Shown here in pieces: positions 45,570 to 54,147 of a stretch of DNA of 64,000 nt; position 1 is the first letter of the stretch; the number at the start of each line of letters is the position of its first letter. The position numbers were made by a program, and so were the translations under genes. A model generated the notes under the pieces. The model had not been told where the DNA came from, did not search any database, and worked only from the letters and a program-made list of their open reading frames with translations. Origin of the DNA: Mesorhizobium sp. ORS 3359 (GTDB taxonomy: Bacteria > Pseudomonadota > Alphaproteobacteria > Rhizobiales > Rhizobiaceae); the NCBI GenBank assembly GCA_000824845.1, contig CCNC01000180.1, positions 1-64,000 on the forward strand, written 5' to 3'.

Positions 45570-46604
45570 CTAGACTAAGCCGGCGGCATGGAGTGCTCTC
45601 GCGACGGGCTCAAAATACTGCATTGGAACAGGTTTCCCTAGCTTTGTCGTCTGGATGAGCTGACGCGCCAGGCCATCATCGTCGACAATACTTAGACGTA
45701 GAGCTTGCGCCGCTTCGAAGATAGGTGAAACAGCCTCGCCCTCGCCGCGGCAAACCAAGACCGGCACCCCAGTCTCGCCCCTCACGTAGCGCAGACCGAC
45801 CAATATCGCCCGCCCTCTCAAGATCAATGTGGCGGACTTCACGCCAAGCGGAGGTTCGCCAGCCATCTCTTGACGTAGGCGACGTTGTTCACGCTTCAAC
45901 TCTGGCGTACCTTCTTGTTCCTTCCTTTCGCGCTTGACCTCGGTCTCAGTCATGCGCATGTCGCGCAAAAACAACCAGCGCTGGAGCAGGAGATCGATCA
46001 AGCCGCCGACCAGAAGTGCACCACCACCAATCCCGACCAGCAGTTTCACCTCCGTAAAGACGAAGCCGAGGCACGAAATGCCGCAGACCGGCAGATAGAT
46101 CATCGTTTTCCACATGCCCAGAATAGCAAAAAGAAAGATAGCGCCGAGGACTAATAGCTTCACCAGCGCCTTGCCAAGGTCGGTTAAGGAGCGCACCGTC
46201 ACGATGCGCTTAAACCCTTGAAAAGGATTGATTTTTTCAAGCTTTGGCGCCATCGGCTCAAACGAGAAGAGTAGTCCACCGTTAGAGATGAATGCGGCCG
46301 AGACCGCCGCGGCGGCTACAGTTCCAAGCAGCGGGCCGACGGTCGTCACGGTGAGTTCGGTCAAGAGAATTAGCGCTTGCCCGACAGCAATATTGAAAGG
46401 CAGATTCTGGAGCTTGTCGGTCAACAAAACCGCTTCGATGCATTTGTCTTCGATCGCGCTAGCTCTTAACCATAGATAGCCGAGACCGGCGCATGTGCCG
46501 ACGGCGCGGACGAAATCGGTGTTGCGTGCAATCTGCCCCTTCTTGCGAGCTTCGCTTAGCTTCTTGTGAGTGCCCGGGTGTTTCTTCTCTTCGCTCGTGC
46601 TCAT
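45570..46604 (-). CDS. rhcU: T3SS export apparatus switch protein RhcU (SctU), without NPTH motif
   Basis: The 344-aa product starts MSTSEEKKHPGTHKKLSEAR, the usual SctU/FlhB opening, followed by four membrane segments (about residues 30-210). The cytoplasmic domain follows at about 215-344. At the place of the self-cleavage motif NPTH the sequence is LILRGRAILVGLRY (LRGR at 262-265), while flanking residues (RYVRGETGVPVLVCRG) align normally. In other systems cleavage between Asn and Pro sets substrate switching, so this RhcU is either uncleaved or cleaved differently. The start overlaps the rhcT stop as ATGA. It is the last gene of the nopB-rhcU operon. Confidence 0.92.
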   Translation of the reverse strand: MSTSEEKKHPGTHKKLSEARKKGQIARNTDFVRAVGTCAGLGYLWLRASAIEDKCIEAVLLTDKLQNLPFNIAVGQALILLTELTVTTVGPLLGTVAAAAVSAAFISNGGLLFSFEPMAPKLEKINPFQGFKRIVTVRSLTDLGKALVKLLVLGAIFLFAILGMWKTMIYLPVCGISCLGFVFTEVKLLVGIGGGALLVGGLIDLLLQRWLFLRDMRMTETEVKRERKEQEGTPELKREQRRLRQEMAGEPPLGVKSATLILRGRAILVGLRYVRGETGVPVLVCRGEGEAVSPIFEAAQALRLSIVDDDGLARQLIQTTKLGKPVPMQYFEPVARALHAAGLV

Positions 46605-47422
46605 TTCAGCATCTTTTCGAACGTCTCGAGCCCGCGGTTAGCCTGTGCGATATCTGACGCCATGGCGTCGATGAGATACGCAGTGTAGGTGACCATGATG
46701 ATCGGAAAGCCGATATTTTTGATCGTCGGGGAAAGACGGTTCGATTTGAGTTGCGGGGCAAAGCGGGCAAGGATCAATACCGAAATGTCAACTAGTAACA
46801 GAAAGGCCACGACAGGTCCGGCGACTAGTAAACTCGTCACCATAATCCGGTCGAGAAGTGCGATTAATTCCATTGCCCCTTGTGAGGTCAGGGCGGGATG
46901 AAATTGATATACGGGCCAGATTGAGTAGCTGCCATAAAGGGCGCTGATCATGATCTGCAGGCCGTCCGATGCGACGAAGATCGTGATTGCTGTGATTCCG
47001 AGAAAAAGTCCCATCGCGGATGCCTGAGTGTTCGTCGCAGGGTCTACCGGACCGACTTGGCTGGTGATGCCGCGCTGGGTGTCGACAAGCTCACCGGCCG
47101 CCTGGAGGCTCCATATCGGGATTCCGAGTGGAATCCCAAGTAGCAGGCCGACAAAGATCTCCTTCAAACCGAGCAGTGTCACTTGGATGAAACGGGTATC
47201 AGCATCGAGCAGCTGTAATCCGTCTCTGATGGGTGCCAAGCACGGTAGCCCGAACGCGACCGCAAGGCATGTTCTGATTAGCCCGCCAAGTTGAGACCGC
47301 GTAAATACAGGCAGGACCAGCATAATGCCGACAGGGCGAGCCGCAGCAAGACCGGCGGCGATGATGAGTTCGATGGCCGCATGGATGATCATTTGGGCAT
47401 CGGCGGGTGACGAACCAGACAT
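46601..47422 (-). CDS. rhcT: T3SS export apparatus membrane protein RhcT (SctT)
   Basis: The 273-aa hydrophobic protein has the SctT/FliR pattern of about six helices, with AAARPVGIMLVLPVFTR at the start, ISGR-like region replaced by DTQRGITSQVGPVDPATNTQ and YSIWPVYQFHPALTSQG in the middle. SctT joins SctR and SctS in the export-pore complex. Its stop overlaps the rhcU start and it starts 9 bp after rhcS. Length is normal. Confidence 0.95.
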   Translation of the reverse strand: MSGSSPADAQMIIHAAIELIIAAGLAAARPVGIMLVLPVFTRSQLGGLIRTCLAVAFGLPCLAPIRDGLQLLDADTRFIQVTLLGLKEIFVGLLLGIPLGIPIWSLQAAGELVDTQRGITSQVGPVDPATNTQASAMGLFLGITAITIFVASDGLQIMISALYGSYSIWPVYQFHPALTSQGAMELIALLDRIMVTSLLVAGPVVAFLLLVDISVLILARFAPQLKSNRLSPTIKNIGFPIIMVTYTAYLIDAMASDIAQANRGLETFEKMLK

Positions 47423-47430
47423 AATGAAGG

Positions 47431-47706
47431 CTAGTGACTCGGTATAATCGCGGGAAACTGTGAGAACACGTAATCGGCTTGCTCGATGAGCGGAGCGGTT
47501 AGCACAGGAGCAAACAGAGCAAGGATCGCAACAACGACCAATAGTTTCACTGTCAGGTGCAAGGTTTCATCCTGAATCTGTGTTGCCGCCTGGATAATAC
47601 CGATGCCAAGGCCGACAATCACAGCGGCAATAAGTGGCGGCAGAACCCAAATCATGAAAACGATTAAGGTTTGGCTTATTTGGGCTACAATGCTGGCCTC
47701 ATCCAT
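47431..47706 (-). CDS. rhcS: T3SS export apparatus membrane protein RhcS (SctS)
   Basis: The start is the ATG at 47706 giving MDEASIVAQISQTLIVFMIW; a longer upstream frame is an overlap with rhcR. The 91-aa product has two transmembrane helices (LIVFMIWVLPPLIAAVIVGL and LLVVVAILALFAPVLTAPLI) around the conserved GIIQAATQIQDETL loop. It matches SctS/FliQ closely. It is part of the R5T1S4-type export pore. Two bases separate it from the rhcR stop. Confidence 0.95.
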   Translation of the reverse strand: MDEASIVAQISQTLIVFMIWVLPPLIAAVIVGLGIGIIQAATQIQDETLHLTVKLLVVVAILALFAPVLTAPLIEQADYVFSQFPAIIPSH

Positions 47707-47708
47707 GG

Positions 47709-48374
47709 TCAACCTCCCGGCGTTGTATAACTCAACACAAGCCCTTGCGTTAGTCGGGACCAACCATCGATAGTAACAAATATAAATAGTTTGAAAGGGA
47801 CAGCTATCATTGTTGGGGAGACCATTGACATGCCCATCGCCATCAAAATCGTCGTTACGATGAGGTCGATGCATATAAACGGAAGATAAAGAAGAAAGCC
47901 AATTTCGAAAGCACGCTTGAGTTCTGAAATTAGAAAGGACGGTACGAGAATGGCGAAATCATCAGGTGTCGTCCTGGCGCGCATTTCCTCAGGCCAGACT
48001 TGCTTGGTCGAAGATAGGAAAAATCGGCGCTGCTCTTCGCTTGTGAACTTCTTTAGATAGTCACGCAAAGGCTCTCGTGCCTCTTCACCAGCGGCAACCC
48101 AGTCATCGAAGGATTGATAGTGGAGCTTCGGGTCCGTGACGCGCGCATAGGTCTGCTCGATAACAGGCGCGCTAACGAAAACGGTGAGAATTAATGCCGT
48201 CGCGTAAAGAACTATATTCGGGGGTATCGTCTGCGTCCCGAGAGCGTTGCGGACGAGGAATAGAACCACTGATATCTTTATAAAGGCCGTGGTTGTGACG
48301 ACTGTGAGCAGCAGCAGACCCAGTCCAGCCGTAACCGCAAGAAGCGCCGGGATCCCTAGTTGAATCTCACTCAT
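47709..48374 (-). CDS. rhcR: T3SS export apparatus membrane protein RhcR (SctR)
   Basis: The start is the ATG at 48374 (MSEIQLGIPALLAVTAGLGL), which overlaps the last codons of rhcQ; a longer frame to 48461 is within rhcQ. The 221-aa product has the SctR/FliP layout: helix 1, then FIKISVVLFLVRNALGTQTI with PPNIVLYATALILTVFV, a periplasmic segment, and two C-terminal helices (LIVTTILMAMGMSMVSPTMI, then LPFKLF-like VPFKLFIFV). It forms the pentameric core of the export pore. Confidence 0.95.
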   Translation of the reverse strand: MSEIQLGIPALLAVTAGLGLLLLTVVTTTAFIKISVVLFLVRNALGTQTIPPNIVLYATALILTVFVSAPVIEQTYARVTDPKLHYQSFDDWVAAGEEAREPLRDYLKKFTSEEQRRFFLSSTKQVWPEEMRARTTPDDFAILVPSFLISELKRAFEIGFLLYLPFICIDLIVTTILMAMGMSMVSPTMIAVPFKLFIFVTIDGWSRLTQGLVLSYTTPGG

Positions 48375-49446
48375 TGCAAGCCAACCTGCCACGTAGCCTG
48401 ATGCCAAGCTCGTCGCCGATGCGCACGATGTCGCCACGGCCGATACGCCGGCCGTTGGCAACTATATCGATCGGACCGTCGACCGGCCGATTGAGTTCGA
48501 AGACATGCCCTTCGCCTGCATTCCTCAGTTCCCCCAGCGGCATCAGCCAGCGGCCGCATTCAAAAACCAGAGTGATTTCGATATCGTCGAGCTCGGCATC
48601 CGATGGCCCTTGCTGCAATTCCGGTTCTGTCATGATGTGCGCATACTCCAAAGGGCATGGTTGCGGGCGGAAAGGCCCCCGCAGGATCAGGCTGTCGTCC
48701 GCAACATCTGCCACGGCCCAGAGCCGGCCCGCAGAGAGGATGACCTGATCGCGGTGGAACGGTAATACGTCTGGTATCAAAGCATCACCGGCAGAAGTTT
48801 TGCGAATAAGCGCCGCCGGAACGCAAAGCGAGCCGATCTTTCCTGCAACCAGGATCGGGAGCTCAGCGGGTAATTCGCAGGGTTGTCGCGGCAGCTGTCG
48901 AATCAGATCCCCCAGGGCGTGGAACGCGAACGGCACCGGGCCATCGAGAGGCGAGAATAAGCACAGACGAGCTTTGCCGTTAATCGGGCCGCAGGCGACG
49001 TCGTATTCGAGATAGGGAGGTGGCATGGTGGTTTCGCGCAGCTGAGCCAGTTGCACGTCCTGCCCCGTCTGAGCCTCGAGCCGAGCGATAAGCGGCTCAA
49101 GTGCGAGTTCGAGAACGAGTGAACCGGTTGGCTCGGAAGGTAGGCCAATGCCGCTCTGCACGGTCGAGATGAGCCTCTCTATCAGTGCGCGGGAGATCGA
49201 CAAGACGATCGTCTCATCTCCGAGCCGCCAAATGCACTCGAGCATTGGGATGGGAAGCGATTCCGGCTGCCAGACAAGCCGTCCCATTCGCACCGATAGC
49301 GGCTCGTCGCCGAGCCGGCACTGAAAAGGCGTGCGGGGGTGTGCGCACTCGTTGAGCCACGAAACGACGTCGTGGGACAGACTTAGCTTTGGCTTCAGGG
49401 AATCGTGCGTGCTCAATGTGTTTTCGGCCCTACAAGACGGCACCAT
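48367..49446 (-). CDS. rhcQ: T3SS cytoplasmic C-ring protein RhcQ (SctQ)
   Basis: The 359-aa product ends in a SPOA domain (DDIEITLVFECGRWLMPLGE, then FELNRPVDGPIDIVANGRR and IGRGDIVRIGDELGIRL), the mark of SctQ/FliN-type C-ring proteins. The first 200 residues are the less conserved N-terminal part. SctQ with SctL and SctN forms the sorting platform. The upstream gene rhcO ends 28 bp before; the 3' end overlaps rhcR. An internal start for a short SctQ-C product is possible but not shown. Confidence 0.9.
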   Translation of the reverse strand: MVPSCRAENTLSTHDSLKPKLSLSHDVVSWLNECAHPRTPFQCRLGDEPLSVRMGRLVWQPESLPIPMLECIWRLGDETIVLSISRALIERLISTVQSGIGLPSEPTGSLVLELALEPLIARLEAQTGQDVQLAQLRETTMPPPYLEYDVACGPINGKARLCLFSPLDGPVPFAFHALGDLIRQLPRQPCELPAELPILVAGKIGSLCVPAALIRKTSAGDALIPDVLPFHRDQVILSAGRLWAVADVADDSLILRGPFRPQPCPLEYAHIMTEPELQQGPSDAELDDIEITLVFECGRWLMPLGELRNAGEGHVFELNRPVDGPIDIVANGRRIGRGDIVRIGDELGIRLRGRLACNE

Positions 49447-49474
49447 TGCGACACGACAAGAATACTAGTGGTCA

Positions 49475-49987
49475 TCAGATTGACTTGCCCGCCACCTCGG
49501 TGAGCGAGACACTCGCGTACCGAAGCAGGATCTCATCGTCGGCCTCCGTCTCGGCTGCGGTCTGAGAGCGGATATCGACGCCGCGCCGGACGTCGTCCTC
49601 GATTTGTTGCCACTTGTTCCTTGCCGCCGAACAGCTGATCCAGAGCGACCTTGCCTCAGACGCCGCTGTCTCGGCCTGTTCTTGAGCGATGCAGGCGTTA
49701 TCAAGCGTCTTTCGCCTCAAGGCGACCTCAGCCTCAAGCCGCTCTATGTGGAGGTGGCCTTGATCGAGCGCCTGGATGGACAAGGCATCAAGCGTTGCAA
49801 ACCGTTGGTAAAGCCCCATCTCCGCCCTTGCGCAGTGTTGCTGTGCGATTGCAAGCTCGCGGGAAGCATGCTGTGCGGCCTCGGCCGCTAAGTGGGCCTT
49901 GGCTTCCTTTTTGGACAGCTCACGAAAGGCGCTACGTTCTCGCATATCCTTCAAACGCCGCAAGCTCGTAGCGTGGAAACAATTCAT
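49475..49987 (-). CDS. T3SS stalk protein, SctO/YscO-like (y4yJ-like)
   Basis: The start at 49987 overlaps the rhcN stop in an ATGA arrangement. The 170-aa product is a long Ala/Glu/Arg-rich coiled coil (FRELSKKEAKAHLAAEAAQH, HLHIERLEAEVALRRKTLDN and onward), typical of FliJ/YscO stalk proteins that sit in the ATPase ring and link it to the export gate. There is little else of sequence signature, so the call depends on position between rhcN and rhcQ, size and coiled-coil form. NGR234 has y4yJ at this place. Confidence 0.85.
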   Translation of the reverse strand: MNCFHATSLRRLKDMRERSAFRELSKKEAKAHLAAEAAQHASRELAIAQQHCARAEMGLYQRFATLDALSIQALDQGHLHIERLEAEVALRRKTLDNACIAQEQAETAASEARSLWISCSAARNKWQQIEDDVRRGVDIRSQTAAETEADDEILLRYASVSLTEVAGKSI

Positions 49988-51342
49988 TCGGTCAGCTGCA
50001 ACATCCATGCGACGGTTTCCTCAAAGTCGCTCGCCTCGTCTTGTCCCTGGCGCAAAAATTCCTGCAGGTCGCCGATCGAATCGATAGCCCTGTCGGTAAG
50101 CGGATCGTTGCCTTGCTTGTACTCGCCGACCTTGACCAAAAACTCGGACTCGGCGTAGCGCGAGAGGAGATCACGGAACGTAGATGCCGCCTCGCGATGT
50201 GCCATAGGCACGACCGCATCCATTACGCGGCTGCGACTTTGGAGCACATCGATCGCGGGGAAATGGGATCGCGCAGCGATGGTGCGTGAGAGGACGACAT
50301 GGCCATCGAGAATGCCGCGCGATTCTTCTGCGATGGGATCCCCCATGCCGTCACCTTCGACAAGCACTGTATAGAAGGCCGTAATTGAGCCACGCTCACC
50401 CATGCCCGCGCGCTCCAGCAGGCCTGGCAGCATGGCAAACACGGAAGGCGGAAAGCCTCGCCGGGTCGGCGGCTCGCCCGCAGCAAGTCCGATTTCGCGC
50501 ATGGCCCGGCAAAAGCGCGTCAAGGAATCCATCATTAGAACGACGCGTTGCCCTTGTTCACGAAAATGTTCGGCAAGCGCGCTTGCCATGTGAGCACATT
50601 GCGCCCGCTCCATGGCCGAGCGGTCGGATGTTTCGACCACAACGATCGTACGACGAAGAGCCGCTTCCCCAAGGTGTCGCTCAACGAATTCGCGCACTTC
50701 GCGCCCGCGCTCGCCAATGAGGGCAATTATGTTAACATCGGCCGCCGCGCCCTTTATGATCTGCGATAGTAATGTTGACTTGCCGCAACCAGGCTCTCCA
50801 TAGATCCCAATCCGCTGGCCTTCGCCGCACGTCAGGAGACCATCCAAGGCGCGGATGCCAAGTGGGAATGGTCGCTCGATCATGCGCCTTGTCATGGGAT
50901 TGGGCGCCTTGCCCCGAAGCGGGCGCGTTTGGTCGGCTTTGAGAGCGCCTTTGCCGTCGAGGGGACGGCCAAAGCTGTCGATCACGCGGCCAAGCAAATC
51001 GGGGCCGACCGGCACTTCATGCATTCGACCGCTAGCGACCACTTCTGCGCGACTGGACAGGCCCACCATGTCACCGATCGGGGTGAGCAGCACGCCATCT
51101 TGAAGGAAACCGATCACCTCGGCTTCGAGAGAACGTCCGGTGCGCGGATCCTGCAGCAGACAAAGTTCCCCAATTCGAGCATCCGGCAACACGGCATGGA
51201 GAACAGTACCGACGGCCCTAGTTAGGCGTCCGCGCACGACACGGGTGTCGATATGCTTTGCCGTCGCTCTCACAGACGAGAGCGCCGCATCCAGTGTCCT
51301 GTCTACAGCTGGACTGTTGTGTTGTGGTAGCAGTTTGGTCAC
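49984..51342 (-). CDS. rhcN: T3SS ATPase RhcN (SctN)
   Basis: The 452-aa product is an F1-type ATPase of the SctN/FliI class: Walker A IGIYGEPGCGKSTLLSQI (about residues 170-187), catalytic Glu in IALIGERGREVREFVE, Walker B RVVLMMDSLTRFCRAMREIG, and SVFAMLPGLLERAGMGERGS. It energises unfolding of effectors and chaperone release. It follows rhcL by 12 bp and overlaps the SctO-like gene. All motifs look intact. Confidence 0.97.
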   Translation of the reverse strand: MTKLLPQHNSPAVDRTLDAALSSVRATAKHIDTRVVRGRLTRAVGTVLHAVLPDARIGELCLLQDPRTGRSLEAEVIGFLQDGVLLTPIGDMVGLSSRAEVVASGRMHEVPVGPDLLGRVIDSFGRPLDGKGALKADQTRPLRGKAPNPMTRRMIERPFPLGIRALDGLLTCGEGQRIGIYGEPGCGKSTLLSQIIKGAAADVNIIALIGERGREVREFVERHLGEAALRRTIVVVETSDRSAMERAQCAHMASALAEHFREQGQRVVLMMDSLTRFCRAMREIGLAAGEPPTRRGFPPSVFAMLPGLLERAGMGERGSITAFYTVLVEGDGMGDPIAEESRGILDGHVVLSRTIAARSHFPAIDVLQSRSRVMDAVVPMAHREAASTFRDLLSRYAESEFLVKVGEYKQGNDPLTDRAIDSIGDLQEFLRQGQDEASDFEETVAWMLQLTE

Positions 51343-51354
51343 AGCTCGCCTTGT

Positions 51355-51960
51355 TTAGCACTGCAATCCAAAGCCGAGGCGCAGCGCCCGGAATTGCGCA
51401 TCAAGTCCAAGATCGACATTGCCATAGTCGCTCCACAGCACGCATTGCTGCGGCGACAGCGCCGGATCCGGATCAACTCGAACTTTCGGCCGGCCTTCCC
51501 GTCCGTCGTATGTAGCGAACTCGCCTGCGACGGCATCGACTTGCGTCGGACACACCTTAAGGCGGACTTCCGCACCGCCTGTCCGGTCGATCGCGTGACG
51601 AACGGCGCTCACCAACAGCTCACCAGGGTCGAAAGCGCCCAGCAGGTCGCTTACGATCTCCATGACGAGTTGTGGCAATTGCTGCTCCAGGGCTGTCCTT
51701 TGGCGTGCCGCTTCAGAGACCGACTGCGCGATCAGCCGCGCCATTTCCTCAGCGCCACGATTCATCCCCTCACTACGTCCGCGCTCCCGTTCCCGCTGAT
51801 ATGCTATGCGCGCCCAGTTGCGAACCCGCAGCAGATACCGTTCCGCCGCCGCGCGCGCCTCAAAGGCACTGTGCCAGATTTCGAGCTCACTGGCCGGGAC
51901 CAGCGGCCCGACGGGGCGCATCCGCGGAGCGACCGGAGCTTCGATATCGTCGAGCGTCAT
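51355..51960 (-). CDS. rhcL: T3SS ATPase regulator RhcL (NolV; SctL)
   Basis: The 201-aa product has the SctL/FliH plan: an N-terminal segment, a helical Arg/Glu/Ala-rich middle (AYQRERERGRSEGMNRGAEE with MARLIAQSVSEAARQRTALE) and a C-terminal V-ATPase-E-like domain. SctL dimers bind SctN and tie it to the C-ring. Its start overlaps the nolU stop (ATGA), and rhcN follows 12 bp on. This gene is nolV in older rhizobial naming. Confidence 0.9.
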   Translation of the reverse strand: MTLDDIEAPVAPRMRPVGPLVPASELEIWHSAFEARAAAERYLLRVRNWARIAYQRERERGRSEGMNRGAEEMARLIAQSVSEAARQRTALEQQLPQLVMEIVSDLLGAFDPGELLVSAVRHAIDRTGGAEVRLKVCPTQVDAVAGEFATYDGREGRPKVRVDPDPALSPQQCVLWSDYGNVDLGLDAQFRALRLGFGLQC

Positions 51961-52589
51961 ATCGCAGGGACCTCAGTCGTCAGATGAGCCAGCACAAGCG
52001 AAAACAATTGGTCTGCCGCATGGCGGTATTCGGTCGCAGGATTCTCGGCCGCGGTCCCGACGGGCAAGCGTAGGAACACCCTGTGGCGGTCGAGCAAAGA
52101 ATGCCCATCGAGCCAAACCCCAAGACAGGCTAATCCATCGTGTTCAATCTGTCGGGCGAGTTTTTGCGGATCCGCGATCAAGCTGGTTGAGATCGCCTGC
52201 GCCTGGTGTCGGATACCAAACGTATGCGCTTCAGCGCCGATACGTTCGATCAGAACGGTAACTTCAGGCTTGGAAACCAGCTTCAGCAGCGAACGGGCAT
52301 GCCAGATACTACCGGCAAACACAGCAGCTTGGCGCGGATCATGCCCGTGCAGAAGGTCCGACCCCCAGACGCTGCCATTCAGGTCCATTCCATCGTCGAG
52401 GAGCAATTTTGCCAGTCTTGGCTGCAGTCTTTGGTTGTTCTGCAGCCGCACCAACGTCGCAGCCGACAAAGCTGGGTCAAGGCGTGCAGCAAGGCGGGTC
52501 GGATGGGTTGAAGCGGCAAGCTCGCCCAAGACCGTAAAAGGCAATTTGAACGAGTCATTGCGTTTGAGGGTCTGCATCCGTATTGGCAT
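51957..52589 (-). CDS. nolU: T3SS accessory protein NolU (SctK-like)
   Basis: The 210-aa protein lies exactly between rhcJ and rhcL, where nolU (SctK) is found in rhizobial clusters. No signal peptide or membrane helix is seen. Recognisable stretches include WLDGHSLLDRHRVFLRLPVG and AAQLFSLVLAHL-like ADQLFSLVLAHLTTEVPAI. SctK proteins link the C-ring to the SctD inner ring in the sorting platform. Sequence conservation in this family is low, so the call rests on size and gene order. Confidence 0.85.
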   Translation of the reverse strand: MPIRMQTLKRNDSFKLPFTVLGELAASTHPTRLAARLDPALSAATLVRLQNNQRLQPRLAKLLLDDGMDLNGSVWGSDLLHGHDPRQAAVFAGSIWHARSLLKLVSKPEVTVLIERIGAEAHTFGIRHQAQAISTSLIADPQKLARQIEHDGLACLGVWLDGHSLLDRHRVFLRLPVGTAAENPATEYRHAADQLFSLVLAHLTTEVPAI

Positions 52590-52601
52590 TCGGAATACCT
52601 C

Positions 52602-53447
52602 CTATGCGGCATCGCCGATGGTGTTTTTTCGAGCGGCCCCGATCGCTGAAACACCCGAGCGCCCCTCGAGCCTTGCTCGTTGCGATGGCTGCCTCCGCCT
52701 ATAGACAAGAGAACTGGCCAAGTAGGACAGCACCGCGAATACTGCCACGGCGAGCCCCACAATGACCGCCAGAAGTGGCACCGGAATTGATTTAGCTGCT
52801 TGGGTCGAGGCAGGCCGTTGCTCGACTGCCGGCCGTTCCGCCGGCACGAATACGACCTCTACCTTGTCGTACGACAAGCCTTGGATGCTGTTTGCAACGA
52901 GCATCTTTATCTGCGGCAGCAAAGCCGAGACATTTATGTTGGCATCGTGCCGGACGAATACCGAGGCCGAGGATGGTGTGGCGCGCTCCCGCAACAGGTC
53001 GTTGTCAGGCAAAACAACATGGACACGTGCTGAGAAAACGCCGTCGATTTCGCTAATGGTATGCGACAATTCTTCGTTCAACGCATAGACGTAACGGGCG
53101 CGCTCCTCGGTCGGCGAGGCAATGAGGCCTGATCCTTGGAAAATTTCGCCGAGATTCTTGAACACTTGACGCGGCAGCCCCTTCGCATTCAACAGGTTGA
53201 TTGAGAAGGCAACCTGCTCATTTTCGACCTGGAGCGTGCTGGTCCCATCCTTGGCGGCGACGCGGACCGCATCCACGCCGTTGTCAAGCAAAATCGCGAG
53301 CATCTCATTGGCATCGCGTTCCTGCAATTTTGTGTAGAGATCGTCCTTGCAACCACTCAGAATCAAGAGTAGCGGCAAAACACAAGGACACGATCGCCGA
53401 CCAGGCGGGCGGCGATCAATGCCTTCGCCGTGCGGTGACGCGATCAT
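52602..53447 (-). CDS. rhcJ: T3SS inner-ring lipoprotein RhcJ (NolT; SctJ)
   Basis: The 281-aa product has a basic N-terminus and lipobox (LLLILSGC, Cys at about residue 33). It is followed by the SctJ ring-building motif set: LYTKLQERDANEMLAILLDN, GLPRQVFKNLGEIFQGSGLI and ERARYVYALNEELSHTISEI with DGVFSARVHVVLP. A C-terminal membrane segment (PVPLLAVIVGLAVAVFAVLS) ends in a short basic tail. It forms the lipid-anchored ring paired with RhcD. It lies 9 bp after nopB. Confidence 0.95.
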   Translation of the reverse strand: MIASPHGEGIDRRPPGRRSCPCVLPLLLILSGCKDDLYTKLQERDANEMLAILLDNGVDAVRVAAKDGTSTLQVENEQVAFSINLLNAKGLPRQVFKNLGEIFQGSGLIASPTEERARYVYALNEELSHTISEIDGVFSARVHVVLPDNDLLRERATPSSASVFVRHDANINVSALLPQIKMLVANSIQGLSYDKVEVVFVPAERPAVEQRPASTQAAKSIPVPLLAVIVGLAVAVFAVLSYLASSLVYRRRQPSQRARLEGRSGVSAIGAARKNTIGDAA

Positions 53448-53456
53448 GCGCCTCGT

Positions 53457-53969
53457 TCATCCTTGTTTTATTAACGTGTTCACGGATGATGTAGCTCCGC
53501 TGATACTCTTGGTGACAAGGGAAACCTCAGTAACGGCACTGTATACTTCCCGCAGACCAGCAATCATCGCTTCGTAATTCTCCCTTCCTGGCGGAGCGCC
53601 TGACATGCGCATTCCCGACCCTGCTTGGGAAGGAAACTGCTCCGCCGGCCCGGGTAGGACGTCCTTCACAAGGGGTACCTCTTGGTCGGGCGTGGCAGGT
53701 GCCACGGCATTGTCCCTGTACAGCGATGAAAGGGTCTGGAGCACGCGGTCGCCCAACGGGCTCGTTTCGCTTGTCGCGCGCGAAACCTCCAGGACTGGAG
53801 CAACAGGCCCCGCCCCCGCCGTCGCCGACGGGCCATCGTTCTTAATCGAGGCGGCTGCCTCTACAAGTGCGCACTCAAACTGGGCATGCTCGCCGCACGC
53901 CGACGTTGCCCCCACCCTAGACAGGTTGTCGGCAAAATTGGCAGAGATGGACGTAACACCAATTGTCAT
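53457..53969 (-). CDS. nopB: secreted T3SS component NopB (NolB)
   Basis: The 170-aa product is the first gene of the long rhc operon. It has no signal peptide, a Ser/Ala/Pro-rich first half, and a conserved C-terminus with EAMIAGLREVYSAVTEVSLV then TKSISGATSSVNTLIKQG, characteristic of NolB/HrpB-type inner rod or pilus-associated proteins. In rhizobia NopB is secreted, associates with NopA pili and is needed for effector delivery. The tts box at 54049-54067 lies 80 bases upstream. rhcC1 runs divergently. Confidence 0.9.
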   Translation of the reverse strand: MTIGVTSISANFADNLSRVGATSACGEHAQFECALVEAAASIKNDGPSATAGAGPVAPVLEVSRATSETSPLGDRVLQTLSSLYRDNAVAPATPDQEVPLVKDVLPGPAEQFPSQAGSGMRMSGAPPGRENYEAMIAGLREVYSAVTEVSLVTKSISGATSSVNTLIKQG

Positions 53970-54048
53970 GCAAAGACTCAGTTGTTCTGTTTGAGTGTGA
54001 TGAGTTGATCGTTCATCACCTGCTATCGAGCTGCTGTCCTAGGGACGC

Positions 54049-54067
54049 CAACTGACCACAAGCTGAC
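54049..54067 (-). promoter_or_regulatory. tts box for the nopB-rhcU operon
   Basis: The minus strand reads GTCAGCTTGTGGTCAGTTG. The left half matches the TtsI-binding consensus perfectly and the right half is weaker. It lies 80 bases before the nopB start. Confidence 0.78.
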
Positions 54068-54147
54068 GAACTGGCCACGAAGCGTCATTTAAAGGCCACG
54101 TTCGGCGTTCAGGTCAGCACGAATTTCAGTTTTCGATTTGGGACAAG

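Noticed and set aside
54110..54130. Possible tts box GTCAGCACGAATTTCAG in front of rhcC1
   Set aside because: Only the first five to six bases fit, the right half is off, and the site is only about 20 bases before the start codon.
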